Source: Hydrogenophaga flava NBRC 102514
Lineage (GTDB): Bacteria; Pseudomonadota; Gammaproteobacteria; Burkholderiales; Burkholderiaceae_C
Reading direction: 5' to 3'
Assembly: GCF_001571145.1 (NCBI RefSeq)
Contig: NZ_BCTF01000008.1
Coordinates: forward strand, 1 to 64,000
Length of the DNA stretch: 64,000 nt
The notes under the pieces were generated by a model. The model had not been told where the DNA came from. It did not search any database and saw only the letters and a program-made list of their open reading frames with translations. Positions 10,184 to 21,067 of the stretch are shown here, in pieces. The translations under genes were made by a program, and so were the position numbers. The first letter of the stretch is position 1, and every line of letters starts with the position of its first letter.

Positions 10184-11816
10184 ACGCCCCCTGCCGACGA
10201 GCCCTGCCCCGATACACAACAGGCCAGGCACCTGGGGCCATCCGGTGCTGTGGGTGGTGGTGCTGATCGGTATCGGATGGCTGCTGCGAGGTCGCCAGTA
10301 CCTGTTCAACCGGTCCCTGTGGCTGGACGAGGCCTACCTGGCGGTCAACTTCATGGACCGCGATCTCGGGCAGTTGCTGTTCGAACCACTGTCCAACGGC
10401 CAGGCGGCCCCCCTCGGGTTTCTTGCGCTGACCAAGCTGCTGACGACGGTGTTGGGCGTGGAGGACTGGGTGCTGCGCTTGCAGCCACTGGCCGCGGGCC
10501 TGCTGACCCTGCTGGCGGCCTGGGGTCTGGCGCGCAGGACGCTGCCGCACCGCGCCGCCCAGGCCACCTTCGTGGGTCTGCTGGCCTTGTCCCCGGTGCT
10601 GGTGTACTACAGCTCGGAGTTCAAGCAATACCAGAACGACGTGCTGGCCACGGTGGGCCTGCTCTGGCTGGCCGCGCGCTTCGACCTGCAGCGCTGGCAA
10701 CGGGATGCCCCTGTGCTGGCCGTGGCCGGCGTTCTCGCCATCTGGCTGTCCCACCCCAGCCTGTTCGTGCTCGCAGGCGTGGGCCTGGTGCTCTGGATCG
10801 AGGCAATCCGCCAGCGCCAGCGGGCGGCCTGGCTGGCGGTGTCCGGCGCAGGGCTGCTGTGGGTGCTGGCCTTTGCGGTTCACCACACCCTGGTGATGAA
10901 AACGCTTGCCGGCAACCAGCACCTGCTGGATTTCTGGCGGTTTGCCTATGCGCCAATGCCACCGGTCTCGCCGACCGAATGGCGCTGGTACCTGGACAGT
11001 GCGCTCGCACTGGTCTACCTCGCCATGCGCCATGTGGGCGTGGCGCACCACGGCATGCTGGTCGCCTGGTTCGACGGGCTGAACCTGGGTCTGCTGGCGC
11101 TATCTGCAGTAGGTTCGTTGACTCTGGCGTGGCGCGCACCGCGGATTGCTGCCATCGGGTTGGCCGTGCTGCTGGCCACGCTGGCGGCGTCGGCGCTGCA
11201 CCTCTACCCGTTCCGTTCACGCCCAACCATCTTCCTGGTGCCGCTGGTGCACCTCGGCCTGGCCGCCCTGGTGCAGGCGGTGCTGGACCGCCGGCACCTG
11301 CCGGCGCGGCACCTGCTGGTGACGGTGGTCGCCGGCTTCGTGCTGCTGGTGCCCGCCTCTGCGTCCTGGAAGGTGCTGCGCAAGCCCCACAACGACCAGG
11401 ACATGAAGGCCGCGCTCCTGCACATCGCCAGTCAGGCCAAGCCCGGGGACGGCATCGTCATCGACTCCATGTCGCACAAGGCGCTCGACTTTTATGCACG
11501 CCCCTATGGTGTTGACGCCATGCCCGACATCGTCTTCCGCCCCACCATCAACCAATACCACGACGCCAAGGCCACGGTGCGCCGCCTGTGCATCGAACAA
11601 CCCATGCAGCGCAGCTGGGTCATCGTCACGCACCGGCTCCAGGAGCGCGCAGGCTTTCTGCAGCACATCGAGGGTATCGCCCCGGCCCTCCAGCGATGGG
11701 ACGGGCAAGGTGCCACGGCACTGCTGTACGACTTCCGGGGCAGTGACTACTGCAAAAAATACACCGCGCCCAACCGCCCTGCCTCCGCGCCCTCTTCAGC
11801 ATTCCCGACACAGTGA
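10155..11816 (+). CDS. GT-C (GT39/ArnT-like) integral membrane glycosyltransferase
   Basis: A 553-residue polytopic protein with about ten transmembrane segments and a soluble C-terminal third. The first periplasmic loop carries LWLDEAYLAVN; the D58-E59 pair is the signature of GT39/GT83-type lipid-linked-sugar transferases. These use undecaprenyl-phosphate sugars as donors in the periplasm. The GTG start at 10155 lies inside gspB; no convincing later start precedes the first membrane helix. The stop overlaps the GTG of the methyltransferase (GTGA). It probably transfers the sugar made by the downstream UXS-GT2-GtrA group, but this is inference. Confidence 0.78.
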   Translation: MAPDTTSTTERPLPTSPAPIHNRPGTWGHPVLWVVVLIGIGWLLRGRQYLFNRSLWLDEAYLAVNFMDRDLGQLLFEPLSNGQAAPLGFLALTKLLTTVLGVEDWVLRLQPLAAGLLTLLAAWGLARRTLPHRAAQATFVGLLALSPVLVYYSSEFKQYQNDVLATVGLLWLAARFDLQRWQRDAPVLAVAGVLAIWLSHPSLFVLAGVGLVLWIEAIRQRQRAAWLAVSGAGLLWVLAFAVHHTLVMKTLAGNQHLLDFWRFAYAPMPPVSPTEWRWYLDSALALVYLAMRHVGVAHHGMLVAWFDGLNLGLLALSAVGSLTLAWRAPRIAAIGLAVLLATLAASALHLYPFRSRPTIFLVPLVHLGLAALVQAVLDRRHLPARHLLVTVVAGFVLLVPASASWKVLRKPHNDQDMKAALLHIASQAKPGDGIVIDSMSHKALDFYARPYGVDAMPDIVFRPTINQYHDAKATVRRLCIEQPMQRSWVIVTHRLQERAGFLQHIEGIAPALQRWDGQGATALLYDFRGSDYCKKYTAPNRPASAPSSAFPTQ

Positions 11817-12538
11817 CCGAATCCAGCACATTCATCTACAGCGGCACCGAACTCGACCTGTTTGCCACCGCCAAGCACTGGAAGTCCTATTGGACCCAGG
11901 TCATTGATCCCTATCTTGGCCAACACGTGCTGGAACTCGGTGCCGGAATCGGCACCAATGCGCAGGCCCTGCAACACCGACCCTATGCGCGCTGGCTCAG
12001 CGTTGAGCCCGACGCGGCCATGGTGCAACTGATGAAGCGGGGCATGGCCCAAGGTCTGCTCTCGCCCAGCCACGAGGCGGTCTGCGGCACTTCCCTGAAC
12101 CTGTCAAGAGACGAGCGCTTCGACACCATCCTGTATCTCGATGTGCTGGAGCACATCGAGGACGATCGTGCCGAACTGCAGCGCGTGACCGGCCTTCTGC
12201 AACCCGGCGGACACATCGTCGTCCTGGCCCCGGCCCACAACTTCCTCTACACACCGTTCGACAGAAAGATCGGGCATTTCCGCCGCTACGACAAGGCGAT
12301 GCTGCGCGCCATCGTCCCGACGGAGCTGCGCATCCGCAGGATGCAGTACTTGGACAGCGTTGGCATGCTCGCCAGTCTGGCCAACAAGCTGCTGCTGCGC
12401 TCCGATTCGCCCTCGCCTGGTCAGGTTCGTTTCTGGGACTCGGTCATGGTGCGCACGTCCCGGCTGGCCGATCCGCTGACCGGCTTCCAGCTGGGCAAGA
12501 GCATTGTTTGCGTTCTGCAAAAGTCATTGACTGTTTGA
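11813..12538 (+). CDS. Class I SAM-dependent methyltransferase
   Basis: A 241-residue protein with the Rossmann-fold motif I VLELGAGIGTNAQAL (about residues 39-53), motif II near SVEPDAAM and motif III FDTILYLDVLEHIEDD, as in Methyltransf_11/12 proteins. It starts at a GTG overlapping the TGA of the glycosyltransferase. A C-terminal segment is hydrophobic but does not clearly span the membrane. Given its neighbours, a glycan or sugar nucleotide is a likely methyl acceptor; the target cannot be read from sequence. An AT-richer gap follows. Confidence 0.82.
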   Translation: MTESSTFIYSGTELDLFATAKHWKSYWTQVIDPYLGQHVLELGAGIGTNAQALQHRPYARWLSVEPDAAMVQLMKRGMAQGLLSPSHEAVCGTSLNLSRDERFDTILYLDVLEHIEDDRAELQRVTGLLQPGGHIVVLAPAHNFLYTPFDRKIGHFRRYDKAMLRAIVPTELRIRRMQYLDSVGMLASLANKLLLRSDSPSPGQVRFWDSVMVRTSRLADPLTGFQLGKSIVCVLQKSLTV

Positions 12539-12899
12539 ATCAAATCAATACGCGCGAAAATCCATTATTCACACCAATTGACTGTCGAATAATCTATTGC
12601 GAGACACCCAATATCACTCAATCGAGCAATCAGATAGAGAAATCCCTCGCACAGGATTGCATCCGCCAAACCTTAAGCAGCCTAAGCCAGCAGGCCGTTT
12701 CGGGCCACACCTTCGATGTCATTGGCAAGGCAGTTGCAGCAAGCCAATTGATGGCCGCAGCGCCCACCGGCGAATTCATCCAGGAGCCGTCGGCCAATCA
12801 GAGCCGACTGGACGTGCCGGTACAATGCCGCGGCCTGCACAGCAGGCCATCGCCACCGAATAAAGCGAATCCTGCCCACCCGACGCCCCGGAGCCCCGC
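12539..12899. other. 361-bp AT-richer intergenic region
   Basis: The first 120 bases look near 40% GC, against far higher values in both neighbours. I see no gene with coding character; short open frames here overlap both neighbours and resemble no family. A 9-bp direct repeat, attgactgt, occurs at 12526-12534 and 12577-12585; each copy contains the -35-like ttgact. A tacaat box (12821-12826) is a possible -10 for the downstream five-gene chain, but no good -35 accompanies it. It most likely holds the promoter and 5' leader of that chain. Confidence 0.5.
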
Positions 12900-13849
<950 letters not shown>

Positions 13850-13853
<4 letters not shown>

Positions 13854-14800
13854 GCTTCGCGCAGCACGAGATCGTGATCGTGACCCCGGTCTACGAAGAC
13901 CTGGAGGCCAGCGGTCGACTGTTCAAGGAACTGGCCAAGGAGTTCGGCCAGCGGGTGTTCGTGGTGGCGGTGGACGACGGTTCGGTGCGCCAGCCCCTGA
14001 CCATCGCCAGCCTCGAAGACGCAGGTGTGGCCGGGGTGGTGCTCAAGCTGCGCCGCAACGTGGGCCACCAGCGGGCGATTGCGATCGGGCTGAGCTACGC
14101 GGCCGAGCACCTGGCACCCCACCAGAAGGTGGTGCTGATGGATTCGGACGGCGAGGACCTGCCCTCGACCATCACCGAGCTGCTGCAACCGCTGGACCAG
14201 GCCGACGTGGACGTGGTGGTCGCGCAGCGCAAGAGCCGGGTGGAGACGCTCAAGTTCAAGGCCTTCTACCAGGTCTACAAACGCTTCTTCAAGGTGATGA
14301 CAGGCCGCCCGATCAGCTTCGGCAACTTCATGGCGCTCAAGCCGGCTGCCGTGCAGCGCCTGGTGGCGATGCAGGAGCTGCCGATCCATGTGGCGGCGGC
14401 GGTGCTGGCCTCCAAGCTGCGCACCCGCGTCTGCCCGCTGGACCGCGGCCCACGCTACGCGGGCCAGTCCAAGATGAACTTCGTGGGCCTGGCGCTGCAC
14501 GGCTTCAAAGCCCTGATGGTGTTCGCCGAGGACGTGCTGGTGCGCGTGGGCATCTTCAGCGCAGTGATCGCCGCGATGTCCGTGGTGGGATCGACCTGCG
14601 CCGTGGTGCTCAAGCTGCTGGGCTACTCCACCCCCGGCTGGTTCTCGCTGGTGCTGGGCATCTTCGTGCTGCTGTTCCTGCAGACCGGCGCCCTGGCGCT
14701 GATGACCCTCATGCTCACCGGCGTCATGCGCAGCGGCAGCGTGGTCACCGCCGTCGCCCACCGCGAGTTCATCGCCGAGGTCATCGAGACCCGACCATGA
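13850..14800 (+). CDS. GT2 polyprenyl-phosphate glycosyltransferase (GtrB/DPM1-like)
   Basis: A 316-residue protein with a cytoplasmic GT-A domain and two C-terminal transmembrane helices (about residues 224-250 and 262-290), the layout of GtrB and ArnC. Key motifs are VDDGS (41-45), [13 protein letters not shown] (68-80) and the metal-binding MDSDGEDLP (97-105). Enzymes of this type move a sugar from a nucleotide onto undecaprenyl phosphate on the inner leaflet. It lies between a UXS gene and gtrA with ATGA overlaps on both sides, so undecaprenyl-phosphate xylose is the predicted product. Confidence 0.85.
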
Positions 14801-15204
14801 ACGGTGCGGCCGCCTCCCACCCGCGCCAGGAACTGTTCCGGTTCGTGGTCAATGGCCTGGTGGCCACCGCGGTCCACTACGCGGTGCTGAGCTTCAACCT
14901 CCAGGTGCTGGGCTTTGGCTCTGCGGGCCTGGCCAACCTGTGCGCGGCGGTCGTCGGCATCACCTGCTCGTTCCTGGGCAGCCGCTTCTATGTGTTCGCC
15001 TGTTCCGCCCAGCAACCCTGGCTGCCACAGCTGCTGAAATTCAGCGGCCTCTATGGCGCCATCGCGCTGCTGCACGGCCTGGTGCTGTGGCTCTGGACCG
15101 ACCGCCTCGGTCTGGACTACCGCGCCGGCTTCCTGCTGGCCACCGGCCTGCAGGTCTCGCTCAGCTACCTCGGCAACAAGTTCCTCGTGTTCAAACCCTC
15201 ATGA
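14797..15204 (+). CDS. GtrA family membrane protein (lipid-linked sugar flippase)
   Basis: A 135-residue protein with four predicted transmembrane helices. The family pattern is clear: ELFRFVVNGLVATAVHYAVL at the start, FLGSRFYVF in the middle and SYLGNKFLVFK at the end. GtrA proteins flip undecaprenyl-phosphate sugars to the periplasmic face in O-antigen and teichoic-acid glycosylation systems. It is coupled by 4-bp overlaps to the GT2 gene before it and the unknown membrane protein after it, completing a donor-synthesis, loading and flipping set. Confidence 0.88.
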   Translation: MNGAAASHPRQELFRFVVNGLVATAVHYAVLSFNLQVLGFGSAGLANLCAAVVGITCSFLGSRFYVFACSAQQPWLPQLLKFSGLYGAIALLHGLVLWLWTDRLGLDYRAGFLLATGLQVSLSYLGNKFLVFKPS

Positions 15205-15788
15205 AGCTCTTTCGCGCGCTCGCTGCCACCGCCCTGTTCGTCGTCCTGCTGCTGGCGGTCTACTACCTGCACATCCGTTTCTTTGCGGTCAACGTGGTGT
15301 TCTACTCGGCCATCGCCGACGGCGTGATCGCCGCCCTGCTCACGGGGCTGATCATCTCGACCAGCCGCACCTTCAACGGTTTCGAGAAGCTGCAACTGGT
15401 GGTGATCTGGCTGCTCTCGGGCTACTGCTTCGCGATCTCGGTGCCGACGGTCATCGACCGTTCGCTGTCCTTCTACATCCTGGAGAAGATCCAGCAGCGC
15501 GGCGGCGGCATCCAGCAGAGTCGCTTTGCCGACGTGTTCACGCAGGAGTACCTCAAGGAGCACAGGCTGGTCGATGTGCGCCTGACCGAGCAGCTCGAAT
15601 CGGGCACCATCGAAATCCAGAACGGCTGCGTCAAGCTGACTGAAAAGGGCCAGCGCCTGGCCGCCGCCAGCCGCTACTTCCGCCAGAACTTCCTGCCCAA
15701 GCAGCGCCTGCTGATGGGCCAGTACTCCTCGGACCTGACCGACCCGTTCCGCCAGAGCGCAGACGTTGTCGACTACCAGTGCCAGTGA
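15201..15788 (+). CDS. Unknown membrane protein with winged-helix-like cytoplasmic tail
   Basis: A 195-residue protein that I do not recognise. Three hydrophobic helices lie at about residues 7-27, 34-52 and 66-84. The remaining 110 residues are polar and presumably cytoplasmic; the stretch IEIQNGCVKLTEKGQRLA has the beta-wing pattern (gly-x-LTxKGxxL) seen in winged-helix domains. The ATG overlaps the gtrA stop, and its own stop overlaps the GTG of the ABC ATPase gene. The tight coupling suggests a membrane partner for that ATPase or a regulator of the GtrA/GT2 pair. Confidence 0.75.
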   Translation: MKLFRALAATALFVVLLLAVYYLHIRFFAVNVVFYSAIADGVIAALLTGLIISTSRTFNGFEKLQLVVIWLLSGYCFAISVPTVIDRSLSFYILEKIQQRGGGIQQSRFADVFTQEYLKEHRLVDVRLTEQLESGTIEIQNGCVKLTEKGQRLAAASRYFRQNFLPKQRLLMGQYSSDLTDPFRQSADVVDYQCQ

Positions 15789-16384
15789 GCGCGTTCCTGG
15801 AGATCCGGGGCCTGGGCTTTGCCTGGCCCGGCCAGGCGCCGCTGTTTGCCCACCTGAACGCCTCGCTGGCACCGGGCCTGGCCTTGCTGACCGGTGACGA
15901 GCAGCGCGGCAAGACCACCCTGCTGCGGCTGCTGGCCGCAGAAATCCGTCCACAAATCGGGACGATGCAGCTGGCCGGGCAGGACATCGGCGACCAACTG
16001 GCGGGCCTGTGGCCCGACATGACCCGCCCGAACCTGGACCCGTTGGTGGTGGCCGACTGGCTGCGCACCCAGGTGCCCGAGGGCCCGGCACGCGACCGGC
16101 TGGACGAGCACATCGACGGCCTGTCGCTGGGCGAGCACCTGCACAAGGGCTTCTACATGCTCTCGGCCGGCGGGCGCCGCAAGGTGGGCCTGGCCGCCGC
16201 CATGGCCCTGCAGCAACCGCTGACCTTGCTGGACCAGCCGTTAGCGGCGCTGGACCTGGCCTCGATCCGATACCTCACCGACTGGCTGCGGGAACAGTCC
16301 CAGGCCACCGACCGGCTGGTGCTGCTGGCGGACTACGAGGCGCCCGCCGACCTGGCCATCGCCCAGCGCATCGACCTGGGCTGA
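15785..16384 (+). CDS. Degenerate ABC-type ATPase
   Basis: A 199-residue ABC nucleotide-binding domain. Walker A is GDEQRGKTT (37-45, Lys43), the signature is LSAGG (126-130), Walker B is LTLLD (146-150) and the D-loop LAALD. The residue after Walker B is Gln151, where active ABC ATPases have the catalytic glutamate. The switch histidine is also missing (LLADYE near 180-185) and no Q-loop glutamine is evident. It should bind ATP but hydrolyse it poorly. The GTG start overlaps the previous stop (GTGA). No dedicated permease is encoded nearby apart from the three-helix protein upstream. Confidence 0.8.
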   Translation: MSAFLEIRGLGFAWPGQAPLFAHLNASLAPGLALLTGDEQRGKTTLLRLLAAEIRPQIGTMQLAGQDIGDQLAGLWPDMTRPNLDPLVVADWLRTQVPEGPARDRLDEHIDGLSLGEHLHKGFYMLSAGGRRKVGLAAAMALQQPLTLLDQPLAALDLASIRYLTDWLREQSQATDRLVLLADYEAPADLAIAQRIDLG

Positions 16385-16399
16385 CACCTGGCGCTCGCG

Positions 16400-17566
16400 T
16401 CAGCGCCCGCCCAGCCCCATCGAGCGCGAGATCACCTCTTTCATGATCTCGTTGGTCCCGCCGTAGATGCGCTGCACGCGCGCATCGGCGTAGGCGCGGG
16501 TGATGGGGTATTCCCACATGTAGCCGTAGCCGCCGTGCAACTGCAGGCACTCGTCCATCACCTTGCACTGCAGGTCGGAACACCAGTACTTGGCCATGCT
16601 CGCGGTCGCGGTGTCAAGCTTGTCGATGTTCACCAGCTCGCAGCACTTGTCGACGAACACGCGCGCCACCTGCACCTCGGTCTGCAGTTCGGCCAGGGTG
16701 TAGCGGGTGTTCTGGTAGCTGGCCACGGCCTGGCCGAACACTTTGCGGTCCTTGACGTACTCGACCGTCCAGTCGATGGCCGCCTGCGCCGAGGCCACAG
16801 CACCAATCGCGATCTGCAGCCGCTCCCAGGGCAGTTGTTCCATCAGACAGATGAAGCCCTTGCCTTCAAAGCCAGCGCCGCCCAGCAGGTTCTCCGCCGG
16901 CACATTCACGTTGTCGAAGAGCAGCTCGGAGGTGTCCTGCGCCTTCATGCCCAGCTTCTTCAGGCGCTTGCCCTTGCTGAACCCTTCCATGCCGCGCTCG
17001 ACCAGGAACAGGCTGGTGCCCTTGGCACCCGCGGCCGGGTCGGTCTTGGCAACCACGATCACCAGGTCTGCGTGCCAGCCGTTGGTGATGAAGGTCTTGC
17101 TGCCGTTCAGCACGTAGTGCGAACCGTCGGCGCTCTTGATGGCCGTGGTCTTCACGCCCTGCAGGTCGCTGCCAGCGGCCGGCTCGCTCATGGCGATGGC
17201 GCCCACCATTTCGCCGGTGGCCAGCAGTGGCAGGTATTTCTTCTTCTGCGCCTCGGTGCCGTAATGCAGGATGTACGGCGCCACGATCTCGCTGTGCAGG
17301 CCGAAGCCGATGCCGCTGACGCCCGCCCGCGCGATTTCCTCCATCTGCGCCACCGAGTACAGCCGGTCGGCCCGCGCACCGCCGTATTCCTCGGGCATGG
17401 TCATGCAGAGAAAACCGTTTTCTCCGGCGGCCTGCCAGACGGCGCGGTCCACATAGCCCTGCTCTTCCCAGCCGTCGTGGAACGGGGCGATTTCCTTCTC
17501 GACAAAGCGGCGGAAGCTGTCGCGGAAAGCCTCGTGGTCGGCGTTGAAGAGCGTGCGGTCGATCAT
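16400..17566 (-). CDS. Acyl-CoA dehydrogenase
   Basis: A 388-residue FAD-dependent acyl-CoA dehydrogenase. The flavin/substrate signature [19 protein letters not shown] is at 124-141. The C-terminal YGGTNEIM has Gly where medium-chain enzymes carry the catalytic Glu, while LPWERLQIA supplies Glu248 at the position used by isovaleryl- and long-chain-type enzymes. A long-chain or branched substrate is therefore likely. The ATG at 17566 has AAAGG spaced 8 nt; an in-frame GTG lies 9 bp upstream. It is divergent from the thiolase gene across a region with two palindromes and convergent with the ABC ATPase gene. Confidence 0.92.
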   Translation of the reverse strand: MIDRTLFNADHEAFRDSFRRFVEKEIAPFHDGWEEQGYVDRAVWQAAGENGFLCMTMPEEYGGARADRLYSVAQMEEIARAGVSGIGFGLHSEIVAPYILHYGTEAQKKKYLPLLATGEMVGAIAMSEPAAGSDLQGVKTTAIKSADGSHYVLNGSKTFITNGWHADLVIVVAKTDPAAGAKGTSLFLVERGMEGFSKGKRLKKLGMKAQDTSELLFDNVNVPAENLLGGAGFEGKGFICLMEQLPWERLQIAIGAVASAQAAIDWTVEYVKDRKVFGQAVASYQNTRYTLAELQTEVQVARVFVDKCCELVNIDKLDTATASMAKYWCSDLQCKVMDECLQLHGGYGYMWEYPITRAYADARVQRIYGGTNEIMKEVISRSMGLGGR

Positions 17567-17604
17567 GGTTGTCACCTTTCGGACTGGGTCAGACGATTTT
17601 TACA

Positions 17605-17616
17605 AAGCAAATGCTT
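17605..17616. promoter_or_regulatory. Palindrome in the divergent beta-oxidation promoter region
   Basis: AAGCAaaTGCTT is a 12-bp palindromic element between the acyl-CoA dehydrogenase and thiolase genes. Its position suits an operator for a TetR- or GntR-type fatty-acid regulator controlling both directions. No matching regulator gene is adjacent. Confidence 0.4.
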
Positions 17617-17643
17617 GGCAAAAGTCTATACTGATCCGATTGG

Positions 17644-17657
17644 GTCCGGTACCGGAC
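17644..17657. promoter_or_regulatory. Perfect 14-bp palindrome upstream of the thiolase gene
   Basis: gtccggtaccggac is fully self-complementary and lies 21-34 bp before the thiolase ATG. It could be a repressor site or form a hairpin in the 5' leader just before the ribosome binding site. Confidence 0.45.
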
Positions 17658-17677
17658 TTTTCCCCATAGGAGACACG

Positions 17678-18883
<1,206 letters not shown>

Positions 18884-18904
18884 TCGAAAGCGGAGACCAC
18901 GAAC

Positions 18905-21064
18905 ATGATCACCAAAACCATCCGCTACGAGCTCGCGAACGGCATTGCCACCATCACCTTCGACGAGCAGGGCTCGCCGGTCAACACCATGTGCCTGCAG
19001 TGGCAGGACGACCTGGACGCCATTGCGGCGCAGGTGGCGAAGGACAAGGCCCAGCTCAAGGGCATCGTGCTGGCCTCGGCCAAGAGCACCTTCTTCGCCG
19101 GCGCCGACCTCAAGGGCGTGATGCGCTCGACCGAGGCCGACGGCCCGCGCGTGTTCAAGGAAATCGAGCGCATCAAGAAGAACTTCCGCACCATCGAGAC
19201 GCAGGGCGTGCCGGTGGTGTCCTGCCTGAACGGTGCGGCGCTGGGCGGCGGCTGGGAGGTGGCCCTGGTCGGCCACCACCGCATCGCCGTCAACAACCCC
19301 AAAATCCAGTTCGGCCTGCCCGAGATCACGCTGGGCCTGATCCCGGGCGGCGGCGGCATCACCAAGATGACCCGCTTGCTGGGCCTGATGGCGGCGCAGC
19401 CCTACATCCTGGAAAGCAAGCTGTTCGGCCCCGAGGAAGCGCTGAAGATCGGCGTGGTGCATGAACTGGTCGCCTCACCCGAGGAGCTGCTGCCGCGCGC
19501 CCTCGCCTTCATCGAAGCCGCGCAAGGCAAGCCCGAGGCCTGCACCCACGTCTGGGACCGCAAGGATTACAAGATGCCCGGTGGCACGCCGAGCAACCCC
19601 AAGATCGCCGGCATGCTGACGGTGGCGCCGGCCGTGCTCAAGCAGAAGACACGCGGCCTCTACCCCGCGCCCGAGGCAGCCCTGGCCGCCATGGTCGAAG
19701 GCGCGATGGTGGACTTCGACACCGCCATGCGCGTGGAAAGCCGCTACCTGGCCGGGCTGATGACCGGTGGCGTGGCGCGCAACATGATCAACACCTTCTT
19801 CTTCAACATGAACGCCATCAAGGGCGGTCAGTCGCGCCCGAAGGACGTGCCGCGTTACCAGCCAAAGAAGGTGGGCGTGCTGGGCGCCGGCATGATGGGC
19901 TCGGGCATCGCCTATGCGCAAGCCACCAAAGGCATCGCCACCGTGCTCAAGGACGTGAGCGTTGAGGCCGCCGAGAAAGGCAAGTCGTACACCTCGAAGC
20001 TCACGCAGAAGCGGGTCGACAAGGGCCAGATGGGCGCCGAGAAGCAGCAGGGCATCCTGAACCTCATCACCCCCACCGCCAGCGCCGCCGACCTGCAGGG
20101 CTGCGACCTGATCATCGAGGCGGTGTTCGAGCAGCGCGAACTCAAGGCCATGGTGACCAAGGAGGCCGAGCCCATGCTCACCGAGGGCGGTTTCTTCGCC
20201 AGCAATACATCCACCCTGCCCATCTCCGGCCTGGCCCAGGTCAGCGCGAAGCCGCAGAAGTTCGTCGGCATCCACTTCTTCAGCCCGGTGGACAAGATGA
20301 AGCTGGTCGAGATCATCCGCGGCAAGGACACCGACGACGAGACCATCGCGCGCGCCTATGACTACGTGCAGGCCCTGGGCAAGCTGCCCATCGTCGTCAA
20401 CGATTCGCGCGGCTTCTACACCAGCCGCACCTTCGGCACCTTCGTGATGGAGGGCGCGGCCATGCTGGGCGAAGGCATCCCGGCGCCGGTGATCGAAAAC
20501 GCCGCCATGCAGGCCGGCATGCCAGTCGGTCCGCTGGCCGTGCTGGACGAGACCGCGCTCAGCCTGTCGGTGCATGTGCTGGAGCAGACCCGCCTCGACT
20601 TCCAGAAGGAAGGCCAACAGTACGTCGCGACGCCCGGCGAGACCCTGGTGGAGCAGATGGTCAAGCAACACAAGCGCCCGGGCCGCGCGGCGGGCGGCGG
20701 CTTCTACGACTACCCCGAGGGCGGCAAGAAGCATCTCTGGCCCCAGCTCAAGGCGCTCTATGAAAAGCCGGGTGTCGACTGGAACCTGCAGGACGTGAAA
20801 GACCGACTGCTCTACCGCCAGGCGGTGGAGACCGCGCGCTGCCTGGCCGAAGGCGTGCTGACCAGCGTGCACGACGGCAACATCGGCTCCATCTTCGGCA
20901 TCGGCTTCCCGGCCTGGACGGGCGGCGCGCTGCAGTTCATCTACGGCATGGGTATCGACGCATTCGAGCGGCGCTGCGCCGAGCTGGCCGCCCGCCACGG
21001 CAGCGGCTTCATACTCGCGGACGCGGTGAAAGCCGCGCTGCGTCAACACCAACCCCATTACTGA
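18905..21064 (+). CDS. FadB-type bifunctional enoyl-CoA hydratase / 3-hydroxyacyl-CoA dehydrogenase
   Basis: A 719-residue multidomain protein. Residues 1-200 are a crotonase domain (STFFAGADLKG, NGAALGGGWEVAL, PEITLGLIPGGGG). A NAD-binding 3-hydroxyacyl-CoA dehydrogenase domain begins near residue 318 (VGVLGAGMMGSGIAYA) and contains the GIHFFSPVDKM block with the catalytic His; C-terminal 3HCDH repeats follow. It performs steps two and three of beta-oxidation. The thiolase gene precedes it and the FabG-type gene starts 3 bp after its stop, so all three form one operon. Confidence 0.93.
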   Translation: MITKTIRYELANGIATITFDEQGSPVNTMCLQWQDDLDAIAAQVAKDKAQLKGIVLASAKSTFFAGADLKGVMRSTEADGPRVFKEIERIKKNFRTIETQGVPVVSCLNGAALGGGWEVALVGHHRIAVNNPKIQFGLPEITLGLIPGGGGITKMTRLLGLMAAQPYILESKLFGPEEALKIGVVHELVASPEELLPRALAFIEAAQGKPEACTHVWDRKDYKMPGGTPSNPKIAGMLTVAPAVLKQKTRGLYPAPEAALAAMVEGAMVDFDTAMRVESRYLAGLMTGGVARNMINTFFFNMNAIKGGQSRPKDVPRYQPKKVGVLGAGMMGSGIAYAQATKGIATVLKDVSVEAAEKGKSYTSKLTQKRVDKGQMGAEKQQGILNLITPTASAADLQGCDLIIEAVFEQRELKAMVTKEAEPMLTEGGFFASNTSTLPISGLAQVSAKPQKFVGIHFFSPVDKMKLVEIIRGKDTDDETIARAYDYVQALGKLPIVVNDSRGFYTSRTFGTFVMEGAAMLGEGIPAPVIENAAMQAGMPVGPLAVLDETALSLSVHVLEQTRLDFQKEGQQYVATPGETLVEQMVKQHKRPGRAAGGGFYDYPEGGKKHLWPQLKALYEKPGVDWNLQDVKDRLLYRQAVETARCLAEGVLTSVHDGNIGSIFGIGFPAWTGGALQFIYGMGIDAFERRCAELAARHGSGFILADAVKAALRQHQPHY

Positions 21065-21067
21065 TTC

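Noticed and set aside
17615..17632. ttggca and tatact upstream of the thiolase gene as a promoter
   Set aside because: The spacing is only 6 bp; neither box has a correctly spaced partner.
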